DNA of 16,479 nt from Clostridiales bacterium. GTDB lineage: Bacteria; Bacillota; Clostridia; Peptostreptococcales; Anaerovoracaceae. The stretch spans positions 1 to 16,479 of the forward strand of contig JAAZGD010000067.1 in assembly GCA_012511395.1 (NCBI GenBank), read 5' to 3'. The position numbers were made by a program, and so were the translations under genes. The notes under the pieces are model-generated. The model made no database searches, was not told where the DNA came from, and worked only from the letters and a program-made list of their open reading frames with translations. Each line of letters opens with the position of its first letter. Position 1 is the stretch's first letter. Positions 14,841 to 16,479 of this stretch are shown in pieces.

Positions 14841-14846
14841 ATTTAT

Positions 14847-14852
14847 ATTATA
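14847..14852 (-). promoter_or_regulatory. -10 box for the HD-nitroreductase unit, possible leaderless start
   Basis: TATAAT on the minus strand is followed after 6 nt by the HD gene ATG. The -35 is weak (TTTAAC at 14869-14874, 16-bp spacing). Confidence 0.45.
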
Positions 14853-14895
14853 CATGAATGCCGTAAAAGTTAAAGGAGTGAACATAAAGGTCCTA

Positions 14896-14904
14896 TGGTA
14901 TAAT
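14896..14904 (+). promoter_or_regulatory. extended -10 promoter for patatin-sirtuin
   Basis: TGGTATAAT is a consensus extended -10. No good -35 is visible, as is common for this promoter type. The predicted start is near 14911, with the ribosome site AAAGGGTGAG following at once. Confidence 0.6.
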
Positions 14905-14927
14905 ATTTTTATGAAAGGGTGAGAAGA

Positions 14928-16082
14928 ATGAAAAAAGAAAAAAGAGCTCTGGTTTTAGGAGGGGGAGGAGCAAGAGGCGCTTACGAAATCGGAGTATGGA
15001 AGGCATTGATTGAAGAAAAAATTGAATTTGACATTGTGACAGGGACTTCTGTAGGCGCTATTAATGCAGCGGCAATAGCTCAAGGCGATTATCCTTTGGC
15101 TGAAAAGCTTTGGTCTACTCTGGAAACTGAAATGGTTTTGGATGCAGAGGTTCAGGAAGAGGAAAAGGAGCTTAAGGAGTCAAAGCTTATTAAAGGTATG
15201 AGCCAGGAAGAGGTGTTGTCCTATTTAAAAGATATAGTGTTAAGAAAGGGCATAGGAACAGAGAGCCTCCACGGCCTTTTAAGAAGCATTATCAGGGAGG
15301 AGAAGGTCAGAGAGTCATCTGTGTTATATGGTCTTGTGACAGTAAGGCTTGCAAATCTTAAGAAAAGTAAATCCATGGAGGCATTAAAACTTTTTGTAGA
15401 TGAAATTGAAGAGGGAAAGCTTCACGACTTTATTATGGCTTCCGCTTCTTTATATCCTGCCATGAAGGCCTATGAAATAGACGGGAATATGTATGTGGAT
15501 GGTGGTTATGCCGATCCTATACCTATAGAAATGGCCATGGAAAGGGGAGCTACAAAGGTTATTGCAGTAGACCTTAAGATGGATAATCCTCTCATTAAGA
15601 CAGATACAGATAAATTGTCCGAGTACATTCATATAAGGAGCGAGTGGGATCTGGGCAATCTTTTAATATTTGATAAAGAGAATTCCAAAAGGCTCCTTGA
15701 TTTAGGATATTGGGAAACAAAAAAAGCCCTGGGGAAATACTATGGCAATTACTTTACCTTTAAGAAAGAGGACTTCACAGAGAAAGATGCCCTTTTGGCA
15801 GATGCTGCCGCCCATGCATTTTCCCTTGACCCTAGAATTCTTTATGATAAAAAGTCATTTAAGGATACTTTTGATAAAACATTAAGGGAATGCAGAAATA
15901 AAAAGCCTTCCCTGGAGAATACAAGGTGTCTTGTGATTCTAAAGACGGCGGAAGCTATTAAGGCTATGAAAAAGGAGACTCAGGAAGCCTTTATGGAGCA
16001 TGAAGGAATTCTTTTAAAACAGGAGCAGGATGCCGTTAAGTATTTGGTGGCCCATATGATGGAGGATGGAAAAGATGGATGA
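14928..16082 (+). CDS. patatin-like phospholipase
   Basis: This serine acyl hydrolase has the patatin fold and acts on membrane lipids or acyl esters. The 384-aa protein has the oxyanion-hole motif LGGGGARGAYEIG (10-22), the nucleophile elbow GTSVG with S41, and the DGG motif with D191 completing the Ser-Asp dyad. The length is longer than the core domain; residues from about 255 onward form a mostly helical, charged C-terminal part of unknown role. There is no signal peptide or membrane segment. I chose the ATG at 14928, with AAAGGGTGAG before it, over the GTG at 14919 that lies inside that site. The last 8 nt overlap the sirtuin gene. Confidence 0.93.
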   Translation: MKKEKRALVLGGGGARGAYEIGVWKALIEEKIEFDIVTGTSVGAINAAAIAQGDYPLAEKLWSTLETEMVLDAEVQEEEKELKESKLIKGMSQEEVLSYLKDIVLRKGIGTESLHGLLRSIIREEKVRESSVLYGLVTVRLANLKKSKSMEALKLFVDEIEEGKLHDFIMASASLYPAMKAYEIDGNMYVDGGYADPIPIEMAMERGATKVIAVDLKMDNPLIKTDTDKLSEYIHIRSEWDLGNLLIFDKENSKRLLDLGYWETKKALGKYYGNYFTFKKEDFTEKDALLADAAAHAFSLDPRILYDKKSFKDTFDKTLRECRNKKPSLENTRCLVILKTAEAIKAMKKETQEAFMEHEGILLKQEQDAVKYLVAHMMEDGKDG

Positions 16083-16479
16083 TAAACTGAAAGAGATATT
16101 GGATAAATCTAAATACATTTCGTTTTTTGGAGGAGCAGGAGTTTCCACGGACAGCGGGATTCCTGATTTCAGGTCAGACAAAGGCCTTTATAAAGCCAAG
16201 AACGAGTATGGCGTTTCCCCTGAAGTTCTCATATCCCACAGCTATTTTGTGAGTTATATGGACAGCTTTTTTGAATATTATAAAGAAAATTTTATATATA
16301 AAGACGCAAAACCAAACCCGGCTCACTTTAAACTGGCAGAGCTTGAGAGAGAAGGCAAGCTGAAGGGTGTAGTAACTCAGAATGTGGACGGACTTCATCA
16401 AATGGCAGGAAGTAAAAATGTAATAGAGCTTCACGGCTCCGTTATGAGAAATATTTGTATGGATTGTAAAAGTCTATAC
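16075..16479 (+). CDS. cobB: NAD-dependent protein deacylase (sirtuin), 5' part only
   Basis: The 135 codons present run off the right edge. They encode a Sir2-family enzyme that removes acyl groups from lysine using NAD. Visible motifs are FFGGAGVSTDSGIPDFRS (about 17-34, NAD binding), TQNVDGLH (about 100-107), the catalytic HGS (about 120-122) and the first CxxC of the zinc site (C128, C131). GGAGG lies 9 nt before the ATG. The start overlaps the patatin stop by 8 nt, so the two are translated together. The symbol is by family; the bacterial homologues are called cobB or npdA. Confidence 0.93.
   Translation, partial: MDDKLKEILDKSKYISFFGGAGVSTDSGIPDFRSDKGLYKAKNEYGVSPEVLISHSYFVSYMDSFFEYYKENFIYKDAKPNPAHFKLAELEREGKLKGVVTQNVDGLHQMAGSKNVIELHGSVMRNICMDCKSLY

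Noticed and set aside
1..16479. tRNA, rRNA, CRISPR arrays or riboswitches
   Set aside because: No cloverleaf, rRNA core sequence, spaced repeats or recognisable riboswitch core was seen by eye; a covariance-model search was not possible.

Overview
The window looks like chromosome from a low-to-moderate GC anaerobic Bacillota, most likely a clostridium. This is inferred from AGGAGG-type ribosome sites, AT-rich promoters, dense short-spaced operons and the gene families present. I cannot name a genus.

Left part (1-2803): the window opens with the possible last codons of an unknown gene, running into a ~65-bp remnant of an IS66-type end. A Rho-independent terminator follows. A complete IS66-family element (206-2803) comes next, with perfect 24-bp terminal inverted repeats and intact tnpA, tnpB and tnpC on the minus strand. 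The element carries a terminator after tnpC, a probable separate tnpC promoter, and an inverted repeat that would hide the tnpA ribosome site.

Middle left (2853-4983): a DUF1847 metal-binding-type protein (+) converges on a minus-strand pair made of a DMT/EamA exporter and a CoA-pyrophosphatase-type Nudix hydrolase. The promoter of that pair is divergent from the large plus-strand operon.

Centre (5099-13086): eight plus-strand genes lie with gaps of 1-18 nt or overlaps and look like one transcription unit. They are an unrecognised 175-aa protein, cytoplasmic L-asparaginase, a shortened and motif-degenerate MoeA-like protein, a PAS-GGDEF diguanylate cyclase, and a 1010-aa PAS/degenerate-GGDEF/EAL protein. 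Then come the redox chaperone Hsp33, a NusG-domain-II membrane protein and a Gx-transporter-family membrane protein. The last two resemble the eetA/eetB pair of flavin-based extracellular electron transfer loci. A c-di-GMP make/break pair thus sits beside redox-related genes.

Right part (13093-16479): minus-strand genes encode an ECF-transporter S component, a nitroreductase and an HD-domain phosphohydrolase; the last two overlap by 1 nt. Divergent from these, a patatin-like phospholipase overlaps the start of a sirtuin deacylase that runs off the right edge.

I saw no tRNA, rRNA or CRISPR array. The most interesting material is the mixed central operon, the degenerate MoeA-like protein, the architecture of the EAL protein and the control elements of the IS66 element.
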